Positions 1 through 13,400 of a DNA stretch of 64,000 nucleotides are shown one piece after another (the first letter of the stretch is position 1; each line of letters begins with the position of its first letter). The DNA is from Acanthosoma haemorrhoidale (Eukaryota > Arthropoda > Insecta > Hemiptera > Acanthosomatidae), in NCBI GenBank assembly GCA_930367205.1, contig OV884013.1:89467333-89531332 (forward strand), in the 5' to 3' direction. A program made the position numbers and the translations under genes. The notes under the pieces are model-generated. The model was not told where the DNA came from, did not search any database, and saw only the letters and a program-made list of their open reading frames with translations.

Positions 1-3000
1 TTATTTCATAACCTAAGTCCCGGGAAACCCATAAAGGAATTTTCTAGGATGTCGGACGACGAGATCAACGATCTTTGAAGACACCAATACAATTACCAAA
101 AACATCGATCGGAAAAATTCTGTTTTAAATTATCTAATTGAGAGGATTTTTTTTACTTTTCCAGCGGGATATAAACCGTTATTCTAGGACGATGTGGGAC
201 TAAGATATTGATCATCTAATGAGGAAGACAAAGGCCCCAATAGGAAAAATATAATCAGAATCTTTTATAAACACACCTTCGACATACACATTCTCCACTC
301 CAAGCGCGGGTGGGGGCTGAAGTCTATGACATATAAGCTTGATAATACCCAGATTTACTAGCAGCGGTTACACCTGCATATATTCTTAAAATTTAATGAG
401 ATTGTACCCACCAATGATTCTTAAATTATTATTATACGAAGAAGCAATCATAGAGCGATTGGGAACTCAGTTAATTGGAGCCAGGTAAAGGAAATCATTT
501 AACCTAACCACTAACACTTAAGTTAAGAGAAGTTGTACTAACGAAAATAATAAAAAAAGAACGTTAAGGCATCATAATTGTGAATGACGCGAACCTAACA
601 CTCTTGAAAATAACCTGGCTTGGTTGAGCCCACTAAATCTCACCAACGCAAAAAATTTCCAAAATATCGCTTCACTTAAAAGCAGATCGGAACTTATGAA
701 TTTTAGATTACAGGTTCGTTCAGAGACTGCAGCCAGTTTTACAAACTGTTGCACCAATTATATTTCGGCGGAGCTCTTTTCTTTATCATTTTAGCTGCCG
801 ACGCATATGATGTTGCGATTGAGCGATTTCGCTTGAGCTGATGGCAGTTATTTAGCTACTTCAATCCAAACCTGCCGGCTGGTTCACGGCTCCGAAAGAG
901 AAAGTATTATTTGAATGCCTCGAGGAACCTGAAAAATTTATGAACATGTTGCCAGAAATTGAATTTTAAATGTAAATAACGTAGAGTTAATTAAAAATAG
1001 CTTTTGCAGGTTGACTATGCCCTTAAATATAGGACGCTCGCTCAAACATAACATCGACATATGTTAAAGAGTAAGATAGGGCATCAATTTAGAAAGTTAT
1101 GGCAGCAATATGTTTTGACTGAAGTCTTATTTACCCCTAATCATATTTACCCTTATACCTTAATTACACTATCTCTAAGCTGAAGTCAGCTCTTGTATTT
1201 AATGGAGTAAGGAAAGTGGTATAACAGGTGCCTAGTCTTCTCGTATTAGCATATCGTGTACCCATGTGTGACTTAATTATAGTTAACCGTGTAATATGCT
1301 AGAGAAACGGTCGCCAACCGGTAGTCCACAAAAAGAAATTGTACATTATTTTTTATGTTTCATTCATAAGAAAATTCTTAGGAATCCTTACATTCTGGAT
1401 TTAAATGATTTTATAAGCATTCAATACAAGAATTGTACTAGAGATGGGGAAACAATGAGAATTTTGATGTGATTTTCAACAATATATTTGTACGAAAGGA
1501 CATTTTCATCTTTCACAACATTAAAACTCGGTGCTGTCTTCAGCTTAAAATACAAATTCAAGTCAAGCGAGCGAGAGATGCATCACACATGAGTTTTGTT
1601 ACAATTGCGAAAACAATTTTATTGACAGATATTATGACTATTTGTAATAATAGTCCATTTAGGCCCCGAAATATTTTTAATGGGTACATTGAGATCTGTA
1701 ATTTTATACCCCACTTAATATGATGGATTGATTAACCATTTGCCCTTTCATATTGTTAATTAGGTTGGTTTTATTTTTGGCATCTCTGGGCCATGTGTTA
1801 AAGCTTTCATGGAAAATATCATTTCCCTACATGAAACTGGAGTTACAAAAATAAATTGCGAATACACTCTTTTGATGGCTTTACGAAATTAAAGTCCAGT
1901 TCTGCCCCAACACATAATACATACTAATTAGTTTTTCTATTCAGTTTAGCCCCATCTGTTTTCTTTCGCTTTACGGTGATTGATAGTTATTTTTTTAATA
2001 ATATAAAAATAATTTGAATACTATTTCATAGCAGTCTGAGGAACCATTGCTCGGATGAAGGTTTCGAGTACTTCATTTCCGATTTGTCTCGTCAGCTTCC
2101 CTCAACACTTCAGACACAGCTTTTATCCAGATAATGCCGCAGATGTACCATAATATATATCCTCATAATATAGATCCCTCATTTGTGAATATTTTTAAAG
2201 CACAATCCGTCAATCCGATCAAATTTATTCGATAAATGAACTTTTTTCCCCCACAAGCTATTTTATTGAGGCCCACTTTTTGATTGCAAAATAAACAGCT
2301 TGAGAATGATTTGAAATCGACACTATCAACTAATACCTAACGGAGGGGCTAATGTAACTTATAACTCAAGTATTGAGTGGTAGGTTACAAAGACTGATTG
2401 ACACTTGATGTTTTTATGAATAATAAAAACTTTTACTAACCCTAAGAAGTTTTTGTGGAAGTTATTAATAAACTGCAGCATGCCTAGTCCGGTATTGCAG
2501 TCCTAAGACTCTGAATGAATTAGTTCTCAGTTACAGTTCCTTAAAGTAATGGCAACATGCGACGGTTCCTTCCTTGCGAGTTCCACTAGCCTCTGGAACT
2601 CTTTAAGTCCTAATATTCGCTTAGCTTCATCCCTATGTTCCTTTAAAGCTCTTATATTCTAAATCCTTCTCACCATCCAACGAGACGCACGTTATTATAG
2701 GAACGTTTCACTCATTCATTATTTTATATTTCCTGACTTTTATTTTTGTATTTGATTTTTTACTATATACAGATAAATATTGTCTGCCAGTTTCTATCTC
2801 ATATTCGTATTTTCTTTTGGATTAATTTTATTTAATGTGTTACTATACAGACTTCTTAATATTGTTGTCGTTGTTTTTCTTTTTTGCCGGTTTCTTTATT
2901 TACTAAAAGCAGTGAAGTAAACAATTATTATTTTCATTTTTATTATTATTAACATTCTTATAGAGTTTAACACTTTATTTTACATAGTTTTTTAGTTTGA

Positions 3001-3429
3001 AGTTATAGCTTATTTTTTTGACAGATGTGTTTGTCATCTGAACATTAATGTTATTCATAGTCCCAGAGTAATTTTTTTTTCTATCCTATTCCAACACAGT
3101 TCAGAATCTTCGTATTTCAACCTTTAATTTTTGAATTTTTATTTTTCTGTCATTGTATACTATGTTTATGGATGTAAGAAGCTTGTATGTTATGCATACA
3201 TATATTGTAACATTCATGATATTTGAGAATGAAGATCATGACCCTCACATATGGTAAGGGTCATTTTTCCCTTATACTCCTAGGAGTGGGGATGAGCGGA
3301 AAACCAGTCTTTGCCAAGCCGTCGAGAAGAACGCAGTGGAAAGCTCCCGAATTGGCGGTTACCATACTATTGAAGAACCAATAGTAGAAAGTAATGTTGG
3401 TTGGATTACAGGAAGAGAAGAGAAGATAG
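1..3429. other. intergenic DNA, nothing recognised
   Basis: AT-rich non-coding sequence. The ORFs here are short, with no recognisable protein features. Between about 3206 and 3429 the sequence is slightly richer in GC and starts TGTAACATTC, which could be an LTR-type terminus, but no matching terminal repeat or target duplication was found. Confidence 0.6.
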
Positions 3430-3827
3430 CAGTTGAACGTTATTGAATACCATGGTGTGTTGAGACAGATGGGCGGATAAATTGTAGGTTGGTGATATTA
3501 ATATGGTTTTTATTATGGATCCATTAAAATAAATTGAGCTCAAATTCATGTTTGTAATTAGTAGTAATTATCCTAATTTAAAAGGAATTGAATATTTTTT
3601 TTATACTTTTTCAGTACTCTATGATAAACAGTTGAACGTTATTGAATACCATGGTGTGTTGAGACAGATGGGCGGATAAATTGTAGGTTGGTGATATTAA
3701 TATGGTTTTTATTATGGATCCATTAAAATAAATTGAGCTCAAATTCATGTTTGTAATTAGTAGTAATTATCCTAATTTAAAAGGAATTGAATATTTTTTT
3801 TATACTTTTTCAGTACTCTATGATAAA
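3430..3827. repeat. perfect 199-bp tandem duplication
   Basis: Positions 3430-3628 and 3629-3827 read the same, base for base, including the 8-T run before the shared pyrimidine-rich TTTTTCAG. Each unit begins CAGTTGAACG and ends CTATGATAAA. Because there is no divergence, the duplication is either very recent or a sequence-assembly duplication. The unit has no convincing coding frame. Confidence 0.93.
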
Positions 3828-4830
3828 TATAATTATTTGTTATAACCATTTTATTTGAATATATTTCACAATTCCTAGTTTCTCAATTTATTAATAACTA
3901 CAACATTAGCCTTCAGATCATGCGATTCAATCGGGATAAATTCCTATGTCAAAGACATAAAACAGTTTGAATTAAAGATCTCATGACGGACCTGCCAAAT
4001 TAGTTAAGTTAAATTGATCAAATAAAGTAAAAAGAGAAATGGTAAACAATGAGGTAGGTTCCAATATATATATATATATTCATACTTAGATGAGGTTGGT
4101 AGACAAATAGATTTATACATCAATAAAATTTAACTCAAAACGAAATTTCATTCATTGAAAAGTCCCATATGCCATTTTTTACCTAGGATAAATCTGGTTA
4201 AAATTGTAACTGTAAGAAAATATTTCATTTTTCTGTGCCATTAGTGCCCAAACTATAGAATTTGAAGTGCAACAATTTGTTTATAATGCTGTTCGAAACC
4301 ACTCCAGGGATATTAGATATAGCAAGTACTAAACATATTAGCCAAATATTAAATTATAGCTTACATAACTTATTTATCATTTGGTTGGTATTGGAAAGCC
4401 CCAGTGAGGTTGCCGGCACTAGGTTACTGCAACCGGCACCTCTACTCCTTTCACTTTATTATCCTTCTCCCAGGACACAATCCTGTTACCCCCCAGAGTT
4501 AGAAGGCCTCATGTCTGTCGATTTGCATGGCTCAAATAAACGACGGGCGGTGGCATTCAGGTTATTCTTTGAGACAGATCCTTCGATTTCATTGTCGTGC
4601 AAGCAACGAAACATATACTGAAGGTACTGTGCATGAAACGCAATTTATTGGTCGGCTGAAGAAACTCTGTGGAATAGCTGGCGAGTGGCTGCGTTACCCC
4701 GATTGTAACGCAAATCGAGATGGTAAAGGATGAGTAGCGATCCAAAAAGGAAGTGATTCTTTGCGGGTACTGCAAAATATCATTTCATCGTACACCAGAA
4801 ATGGTCAGGTTGATGAGAATGAAGGGGTCT
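3828..4830. other. intergenic DNA with a GC-richer patch
   Basis: Mostly AT-rich, with a short (TA)n run near 4064-4078. About 4391-4740 is richer in GC and carries two overlapping plus-strand ORFs (119 and 68 codons) and one minus-strand ORF. None looks like a known protein, so I do not call a gene. A decayed repeat is as likely as an exon. Confidence 0.4.
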
Positions 4831-5329
4831 GAGAAACTGTTATAAGCTTATATGCTTAATTTATCTTCTCGATGGGACAAGTAAAATAAACTCATACGTT
4901 GTGCCAAAATAGAATCAGCCCAGATTTCAAGATAAGGCAAATCTTCGAGAAATATTTGTCTCTTAAGTGGATTTGGTCGAGAAATTGTGAATTACTCCTA
5001 AAGAACAGTTGCTAGGGGCAAATCAGATTAAATATTCTTTATAAACATCTCCAGTCTCTTATAAAATTAACCTATTTTTTTTTTTTTTACCCATTGTTTT
5101 TCTTAGAAGAATTTCAGAAAATTGTTTTTTTATTGTTGAGTTGCCCCTACCAACTGATCCTTATTAGAACTAATTCTACAGTTCTCGATTAAATCCTCTC
5201 AGCAGACAAGTATTTCTCGAAGATTTGCCTTATCTTGAAATATTGGCTGCTTCTATTTTGGTAGAATGTATGAGTATGTTTTACTTGTCGCATTGAGAAG
5301 AGAATTGTCCCTATGATTATAACAGTCTC
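4831..5329. mobile_element. foldback (long inverted repeat) element
   Basis: The left arm 4831-5021 is the reverse complement of the right arm 5141-5329 at roughly 75-80% identity by eye. The arms share blocks such as CAAGATAAGGCAAATCTTCG and the inner end GGGGCAA. The 119-bp centre is T-rich and non-coding. This is the architecture of a non-autonomous foldback or long-TIR MITE element that would form a large hairpin. No target-site duplication could be fixed. A third, single-arm copy lies at 5977-6040. Confidence 0.8.
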
Positions 5330-5751
5330 CATTGCTCCTATTCTTAAATAATTCTTTCTATAACAGCACCTAGGTAAGTATTATCGAAACTGCAAATTCG
5401 CAATTAACCAAAAATAAAAATATTCTTTAATTGTTTGTTTATAAGATATGGGGACACATATTTATCCAGATCACGATTTACAATACTCCAGCTGACAATA
5501 TTTTACAGGTTATATAGTCATGGTGGGTGGAGCATCATTGGCAACAACGGTACCAAACACAACGAAAATAAATTATATACATATATCATATCATAGTTTA
5601 TTACGTTTAGTTAATATTTAGGTTATATAAACAATGTTCTATTTATTATAATATAATATATACGAGTATATCATTCTGTTGTATTGAGAAATAAAATATA
5701 TGAAATTAATCACCACTATTTGAAGTATGTGGTATAAAATTATAATTATAA

Positions 5752-5887
5752 AATTATTAGTCAAAGAAAAGAATATGGCGACAGGGCCGAATCTTGAATC
5801 CGAGAACTCCCGGATCTCTGGCCAATTCCATAGTTCACTGCCAGAGCACCCAGCCTTATCACTATATTTTTCCTTTGACTAATAATT
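5752..5887. mobile_element. small MITE-like element with 19-bp inverted ends
   Basis: The termini 5752-5770 and 5869-5887 are inverted repeats of each other with one mismatch in 19. The interior has higher GC and contains a self-complementary stretch (about 5783-5826) that resembles a sequence at about 43677-43727. On the minus strand it also reads loosely like a tRNA-derived SINE. The right end AATAATTACTAAAA recurs at 39624, next to another tRNA-like stretch. Confidence 0.55.
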
Positions 5888-5976
5888 ACTAAAATCTATT
5901 AAAATTAGCTATTTCTAGTTTTGTTGTTTCTTCAAAATTTTGAAAAGATAAATTTCACTATTTTCCCTCCAAAAGT

Positions 5977-6040
5977 TTTCCAAGATAAGGCAAATCTTCG
6001 AGAAATACTTGTCTGCTAAGCGGATTTCAACTAGAAATCG
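5977..6040. repeat. single-arm fragment of the foldback family
   Basis: The sequence matches the arm of the 4831-5329 foldback element, including CAAGATAAGGCAAATCTTCG followed by AGAAATACTTGTCTGCT. The partner arm is missing. It lies about 0.6 kb upstream of the predicted promoter. Confidence 0.75.
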
Positions 6041-6369
6041 TACCGAGTGAGTCAAAAGTGCATACTAAATATACTGGATGAGAAGTGAGTGTCCACGAAA
6101 CTAGAGAGGGTACATAAAGCCTATATAGAACATTAAAGTGAAACCTATATGGTGTTATAAAACAACAACGTTTTCGACAATTTTGGTTAACTATATTGTA
6201 GAGAGACCGTTTATTTAAATATATCTATCCACAGAGCCATACATACCGTTTATTTTTTTTTTGGTGTTTAACTTGATTCTAAGTTATCAAATAATTAAAA
6301 TCCGGGAAAACCTGTGACCCTAGTATGGTGCAATCTACCGTTTATCTGTATATACTGTGGTCAGTCGAG

Positions 6370-6660
6370 TACAACAGTCCGAATGCTCACATTCTTCCGA
6401 GCTCAAGCTTGGAATTCCTCTCCGTTGACCCCACTTTCTTCGTTTTTCCCCGTCCCAACGACACGGGTTGCTTAAACAGTCGGAGATATAAGTTTCCCTC
6501 GGTGATTAGTAGTCGGAGCCGATGTCCGAAATGAAGCTCGGTTTCTACAGCGGCGGAGTCTGTTGCTAGGGGGTGGATGACGCGAAGTGGGGGCGAGGTA
6601 TATAGTCCTCGGGTCCGCCCGCCCGCGCTTATACACACTCCGGCTTACCCCTAGTCGACA
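6370..6660 (+). promoter_or_regulatory. CpG-rich TATA promoter of the YGPP-repeat gene
   Basis: This is the most GC- and CpG-rich stretch in the left half of the window. A TATA box (TATATA) is at 6599-6604 and a second TATA-like CTTATACA at 6628-6635. About 30 bp below the latter is an initiator-like CATCAACTC near 6659, the preferred start. The first exon would end at the donor GCG|GTACGT at 6697. Promoter identity is inferred from these elements and from the exon chain downstream. The transcription start could instead be near 6630 if the first TATA is used. Confidence 0.5.
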
Positions 6661-6696
6661 TCAACTCTCTGTCCTTAGGGGTTTCTTTCGTTAGCG
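6660..6696 (+). other. 5' UTR exon 1 (predicted)
   Basis: A short non-coding exon runs from the initiator-like site to the donor before GTACGT at 6697. The predicted intron 6697-7159 (463 bp) ends in a T-rich tract and TTTTACAG. The exon carries no ATG. It is inferred from splice signals only. Confidence 0.4.
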
Positions 6697-6852
6697 GTAC
6701 GTACTCGTGTTCATGGAATTCATTATTACACTTTACCAATTATTATTCATTTATACGAAAAGATTATTTCAATTATCATATTATAAATTTTAAATAATTA
6801 TAACCAGTAGTAGTAAACAATTTAGTTATATTGTTTACACAACAGTGGAGAT

Positions 6853-6955
6853 GTTATTACATGACTCGTGGTCATTCAAATGTACGTACTTTGCGCATGT
6901 CAATGAGTCACGAAATGCCAGAAGAGTATATTCGTTAGCAGTCAGGATTGAAAAA
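6853..6955 (+). repeat. dispersed repeat, copy 1 (probably an hAT 5' end)
   Basis: About 100 bp similar to 7787-7880. The shared blocks are ACATG-CTCGTGG-CATTCAAATGTACGTACTT and, later, TTCGTTAGCAG. Copy 2 sits directly before an hAT zinc-finger fragment, so this is probably the end of the same element. CAGTGGAGATG just before it (6844) resembles an hAT terminus. Confidence 0.6.
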
Positions 6956-7159
6956 AATGAAATGCATGTTAAAATATACAATACAAGCTATATTAAAATC
7001 ACATATTAAGAATAAAAAAAAAAGTTCCATTTATCAATAATATCTCATAAGTTTTATCGATTATAGTAGCCCTTAAAATGTATTTAAAAATACAATACGA
7101 TGTAACCCAACTTATTTATACAGGCATAACTCATGTTTTATTTTTTTTTTGTTTTACAG

Positions 7160-7411
7160 GAAGAAGTAGAAGAATAATACGGATTGAAGAGGACATGAAG
7201 GCAAACGCCACACCGACATCAGATGTGTAGCCAGTGACATTGAAATGTGTTCGTTTCGGACTCTTTGAGTGACTTTTTAAGTTCATTTCATTCCATACGG
7301 GGACTATCGTTTTATATTTGTTCAAACAGTTTTCTCAGTTCTTTTTTTCTCGTGATTTACGGACATTGACACCTGAGTGAGAAAGAGGACAAGCAAACCA
7401 TGCAGATTCAC
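7160..7411 (+). other. exon 2: 5' UTR with upstream ORFs, start codon and first 4 codons
   Basis: The exon begins after the acceptor TTTTACAG (7152-7159) and ends before the donor GTGAGT at 7412. The predicted start ATG is at 7400-7402 in the context AAACC-ATG-C, giving Met-Gln-Ile-His before the phase-0 intron. Three short upstream ORFs come first: 7195-7230, 7223-7237 and 7245-7268, all closed before the main ATG. They could lower or condition translation. The exon was found by looking for a phase-0 first coding exon that completes the signal peptide of the repeat exon. Both the phase and the resulting peptide fit. Confidence 0.55.
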
Positions 7412-10400
7412 GTGAGTAAACAATAGCATCCATTATTTATTTATTCGTATCATTAAACTATGGACATATTTTAGGACTTGCATAAATCAATACTTATAAA
7501 AAATTTGGGCTAGATAAATAAACTCAACGAAATTCAATTATCAAAAATTCAGTCATTAGCGATGGTTTTATGTTATTTAATTTGTAACAAATATATACAC
7601 ATCTCCAGATTAGCAAACAATTTTATATTAAAATAGATATAAGTTTCTTTAACGTTATGCTTTTATTAAATAATGAAGAGAACATTAATTTTTTAATGAT
7701 ATAAGCCTCTAGAAAAAACTTAATTTCTAACAAAGTGACAAAACTATTGCTGTAAGACAGGTAGTATCAAACACGCGGGGCTCCAACATGTATTTACATG
7801 TCTCGTGGCCATTCAAATGTACGTACTTCGCTTATAGCAATGCCAGTAGACTCTGAAGCTTTTCGTTAGCAGGCAGTGAATTAATACTGATTCCTAGTTT
7901 AGTTTGCATATAATTTTATCAGGAAAAAATAAAATGTTATGTTTGTTATGTAGAAACTCCATAGCACTATCTAAAGAATATAATATTAAAATACACTGTG
8001 GTACAGATCATAAAGAAAATTAGGACAAATATGCACGGAAGCTATTTTAAAGATAAATTGGGAGAATTAAGTTTGATACTTAAAAAAAAAACAAAGCATA
8101 TATGCCATACCGATTGACGATAATACAGTTGCTGTAAAAACGAACTTCAAAATATCGCATTTAATTGCAACCAACTCGAAACCATTCGCTGAAAGGGAAT
8201 TTATTGTCGAATGTATGATTCAGGCAGAGGTATTATTGTGCCCAGGGAAACAGCTTGAGGTTACCACCTGTTACCACTTTTAATATTGCCAGTTATTATA
8301 ACTAAAATCACCACGATTAAAGTTTTCAGAATGTACCAACCAAATTAAATTTTTAGAAAATTAATTCTGAAGAAGATTTTTGGAGTTCAAGAAATGTGAT
8401 AATCAATTTCAATTATTTACTTTTCCTTTTCCCATTCATGTTGATAATTTACAACTCGAACTTGGGTAACGAGTTTGACATGCGTGCTCTTAGATGTTAT
8501 TGTCAAACTAACCCGATTGTCCTATTCACACTGAAAAAATAAGTTATAATATGATTATTTTAACGAATCGGGTATAATAATCTTGGCTTGTGGAATGTAA
8601 TAATACATCCTTGGCATTATGCTACTAGGGTTTATATAACAAACTAAATTGCATGAATGATTTCACCAATCCAGTTTTAACGAAAACCATACCCTTCTCA
8701 AAGAGAATAATAATTATTGACGGTGAATGCTGGTTCAATAAATATAACTCATTTAAAGTTAATATTAAAATATTCAGTAGTATAAACTTTCCATTTTTTT
8801 TTCTTTTAAAACTAATCCGAATAAAATAAAACATAACGATGATTATCAAAAAATTTATTGACCTATGTATAGTTAATGTAATTTAAAGAATGGTTTAAAT
8901 GAAATTTCTTCAATCTTCATGCTCAATGGACCAAAAACTATACATACAGAAAATATGAACTAATAATTATTATAAACATGCATTATTATTATTTGGGTTT
9001 GGTATGTTTACTTGACCAAGCTAACTCCAAATTATGGAAAATAGGATTTTTTTTTCCCTTATCTGACTAAACTACGTATACAAAAAACAAACAAACAGTG
9101 AATGCACAATGCTGCAGAGCACACATTCTAACTTAAAATAAATACTTTTGGAAAATAAATCTCTTAAGAAAGCTTCTTAAGATAGGCTCATAAGGAGTTC
9201 GAATATTCAACACCAACAGTTTTTATAGGGGTAACAAAATCATACGAGCTTACAGGATTTTTAAATACGAAAATTTACTACTTTTACTAGACAAAAGATA
9301 AAAGGCAGACATTAATTACACAACTCGTTTTTCGTTTCGTTCCGAAATATAGAATAGTTTCTAGCGGAAGACACGACGGACCTATCTTGGTTTTCTTTCG
9401 TTTTCAGCCGAAACTCGTTGCTGTGTCACGTCCTAGGTATTGACGTATTTACTACAGCCACGCTCGAAAGTCCATTATGTACTGTAGTTATTATCTTTGC
9501 TCTTTGTTCGCCAGTACGCAAGAAATCAACTGTAGTCACAGCGACGCGTTTATCCTCAACGTAGCTGAAATCGTAAGAGCTACGAACAGTACTAAGCTGT
9601 CGATACTGAAAGAATGCGGAACGTTCTGATTACAGAAAAAAAAAAAATTCACAGAATTTGTTCTTGAAAAAGGTTCGAAATATCATCAATGATATGAAGT
9701 ACGCTTTCCTGCCAACAGATGCTGCACTGATAATTAAGATTAAAACCTGCGAATTAGACAAATATTTGTTTGTTTTTTTCAAGTAAGAGCTTTTGGTATC
9801 TCCACGAAATTTATTTGTTACTTATTATTAACTACCATAATTAATAACGTTTTGACTTAACTCGACCATCTTCAGAACTAAAATTGTAAATGACAATATA
9901 CATATTCGTAAGCCAATAAATAATACACATTCAGAAGCCAGCTAAAAACAATATTTTTAAATCGCAACATACAATGTTGTTGCTGACCACCATTAACACG
10001 TAATCACCAATAAAACTTTAAAAACAAAAATCTTTAATAATGTAACGTCAAGACAATTAAATAATTTAAGATCAATACAATATGATTATTTTGTGGTGGG
10101 TTGTACAAATATACAAAACCCAAAAAAATTTAATAATATAATACCACTACTATTCGTGAAATGAAATGAAAAAAAACCTTATTCTGGGTCTTAATTATTT
10201 GTAATAAAATATCTCACATACAACAAGTAAAACTGTATACATCTCGGCCAACAATACAATTGTTATTATAAGTAGTTATTAAGTTTGGCCATATTAAGTA
10301 TTATATTAAATCGTGGGTGTGAAACAAAAAAAACAAATTAAAATAAAGATGAAGCATAGCTTTCATTATAAGCAAATCAATACATACAAAAGAATAATAC

Positions 10401-13400
10401 GCAGAATATAAATATATTAAAAAATGTACACAGGAAAGTTTCTTTTTTCAATTTGCCATAATTTAAATAAAATAATATCATCTTTATTTTTAAGAAACTT
10501 GGCAACGTTTTTTATTAACTAATTCTTCAAAATTTGGTTGAATTAGTTAAGCAGTAGTTATTTTAAAAAATTTTTGCACATTCTTGTTTGTTAATCTTGA
10601 TTTTTCCCCAGTTTTATTATTTTTTAAAATGGAAAATAGTTGTTCGCACAAATTTGTCGAACCGAACATAAATAAAATACGTTTAATTGTTAATAGCACA
10701 CTGGAGAATCCAAAATTTTGTTTCAATACGGAATCGCACTGAATTTTGATTAGCTCCAGTTGTAAACTTCAACATGAATGGGCAAAGGAGAAGTAAATAA
10801 TTGAAATTGATTGTCAGATTTCTTCCAAAAATCTTCTGTCGAATTAATTTCCTAACAATTTAATGCGGTTGGTATATCCTAAAAACTTTTCTTTTTGTAA
10901 TAATGACGAAAAAGATTCAAAGTTCAATTTTCTTTTTGAATTTGTTTTTTTCAGAGTAATAATTTATGTTTGAAAACGTTGATATTGTCAAATAAGGTGG
11001 TAAACCACATGCTGTTTGCTTTGTACTTTTAAATTAAGTTGACTAAGGTGATTTGTCAAGGGAAAAAGCCAGATCTTTTATCCATTGAACGTCTTTTAAT
11101 ATGTATAAAGTTTTTGGATTTAATTAAAATGATAATTTAAGGATCCCTTTAAAACTGTTAGAAACCATCGAATTTCTGCGTAATAAAGCAGATCGGTGTC
11201 TTCTTGAAATTTGCTAAATCGACGGAAATTAATTCCACGTGCAGGAGTATAGCTTACAATTTTAGTAACATTTTTTAAAACATGCCCGATTTTCAGAACT
11301 TCGGAGCATAATGTTTGTTGATCAATAATAGAATGAAACCATTGAAGAGAATCATTATCTTGCTCTGTGCATTTTTCTTTTACTTATTACATAACTTCTT
11401 TTACTAACTTCTTTAGTGACGCTTTTCATAGCAGGAGCACCATCAGTTGCAAGAGAAACTAGTTTTTGTAATGATAAATTATATTTATTCAGAAAATTCA
11501 TCCCCAAAATAATCCCGGATAATCCCCGAAAGCTCTTCACTTACTTCGGATCACATCCACAAATAAAAAAACCCACTTGAGCTTTAATTTGTACGTCTGG
11601 GTTTTCTTCGATTACAATGGAATAAGTTTAATATGTTAGATTATTGATTTTAGCTGATTACTTAAATTTTCAGCTTTGTTATCAATTGTATTTCTTGCTA
11701 AGCTTACATTTTGGAATTTTTTAAATTGTTTTGGCCACAATAATTCCACTGAATCGTCTATTCGCTAATGAATTCCCTTTAAGTGAATGGTTTCGACTGG
11801 TTTCCAATTGAATGCGATATCAAACAGCTCTTTTTTACAGTAGTTGAATTATGCATCTGCCAATTTATCTTCACGAAGCTTCCCTACATATTTGTCATAA
11901 CTTTTTTTATGAATTGTGTCATAGTGTATTTTAATATTATACTCTTTAGAAACCGCTATGGAGTTTCTGCATACCAAACATAACCTTTTATTTTTTCCTT
12001 AAATACAAAATTACTGTAGTTACCTATTTTCTTCAATGCTCTTCTTTAATTCATCATGATCAGTGATATTATATGTAAGAAAGTATGGACATGTTAATGG
12101 TAAATATTTAGTATTTTATATAGTTTAGCTAATATAGGAAGGAGTAGCTATGAAATTTGTTTGGGGGCCAGGACATTCAGAATTGAGGGAAACCAAAAAC
12201 ACACAGAATAATTCAACAATAAAAACATAAGGATTTCGGCAAAGTAACCGTTACTCAAAATACAACTTTAACTAATCAAATACACATTAGAGGAATGACT
12301 AAGAAATTGTGCAAACTAGACTAAGACCAAAAAAAACACATCTGACGCATACAATCCTCTTTACAAAAACAAAAATCTAACCAATATTCACACACCAATA
12401 TACACAAAACTATAAAGGATTCACGATCAATACTAACTCTGACTTCCTAACAGTTTGACAGAAATACTGACTGACAATAGCCAACACATTACACAAATAT
12501 TTAGCTAAATAAAAATATCTTCTATATGATAAAGTAGAACAAAACAATGTTGAAAGCTATAATATAAACTTAAACTGTTATAAGTACTAAGTGATTGTTG
12601 GCTAATATCACCTTTGTTGCGGCTTACAATATTATTAATAAAAAACCATTAACGGAACTGACGGCAGTAAAAAGAATATTGATAATGGAATGGCCAATAA
12701 GGTAAAGGAGGTTTCTATTAATTTGAAGTTTCTCTTCGACCGAAAATAACGGAGTGACTCAGTAGGCAAGGTTTGATCATCAGCCGCAGTGAAAACAGCA
12801 CCGGTGTTAGCGGCCGAGTGTAAAAATTAATTGTAGGCCCTTTGAGACATTTCCGACCTTAGTTTGAGCCATCGAACCGATTTCCAATAACAATCATTGT
12901 CAATCTCATTGTTTGGAATGTATTCGGATGAGCAGATATTATGATGATAATGCACCCGTCAAGTAATGCACAAAAAAACTGAGCAATATTCTTGTGAATT
13001 AATTACAATAAATGAATCCTAAGGAACTTCCATATATCACGCAACTGGTGAAAGTCGTTTTGTTTTGCTAAAGTTAATTTTTACACACCGCGTTGCTCCT
13101 CAATTCGTTTGTGTTACCTCGAGAAAATATTTCTGAACAATCGGTAGCAAACAAAATCAACAGCTAAAATCTTTGTTGTGATTTTTAAATAAATGTGTAT
13201 ATTTATTATTTTATCAAGCATTCTGATAATGTTGATTCTGCCGGTGGTTTAACATTTAGATTCGAAAAATAAACAAATTTATGATGGAATACACTTGTAG
13301 ATTCAAGACAAATTTCTATTATAAGAATTTTTAGTCAGGAATCGAGTCATCTTACAATTAAAAAAAAATCATTAAATACATATTTTAATTTAATTTATTT

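Noticed and set aside
3206..3905. Possible solo LTR (TGTAACA...ACAACA)
   Set aside because: No matching second LTR, no target-site duplication and a weak terminal inverted repeat.
4262..4733. Overlapping 119- and 68-codon plus-strand ORFs
   Set aside because: Different frames over one GC-richer patch and no protein features. More likely a worn repeat.
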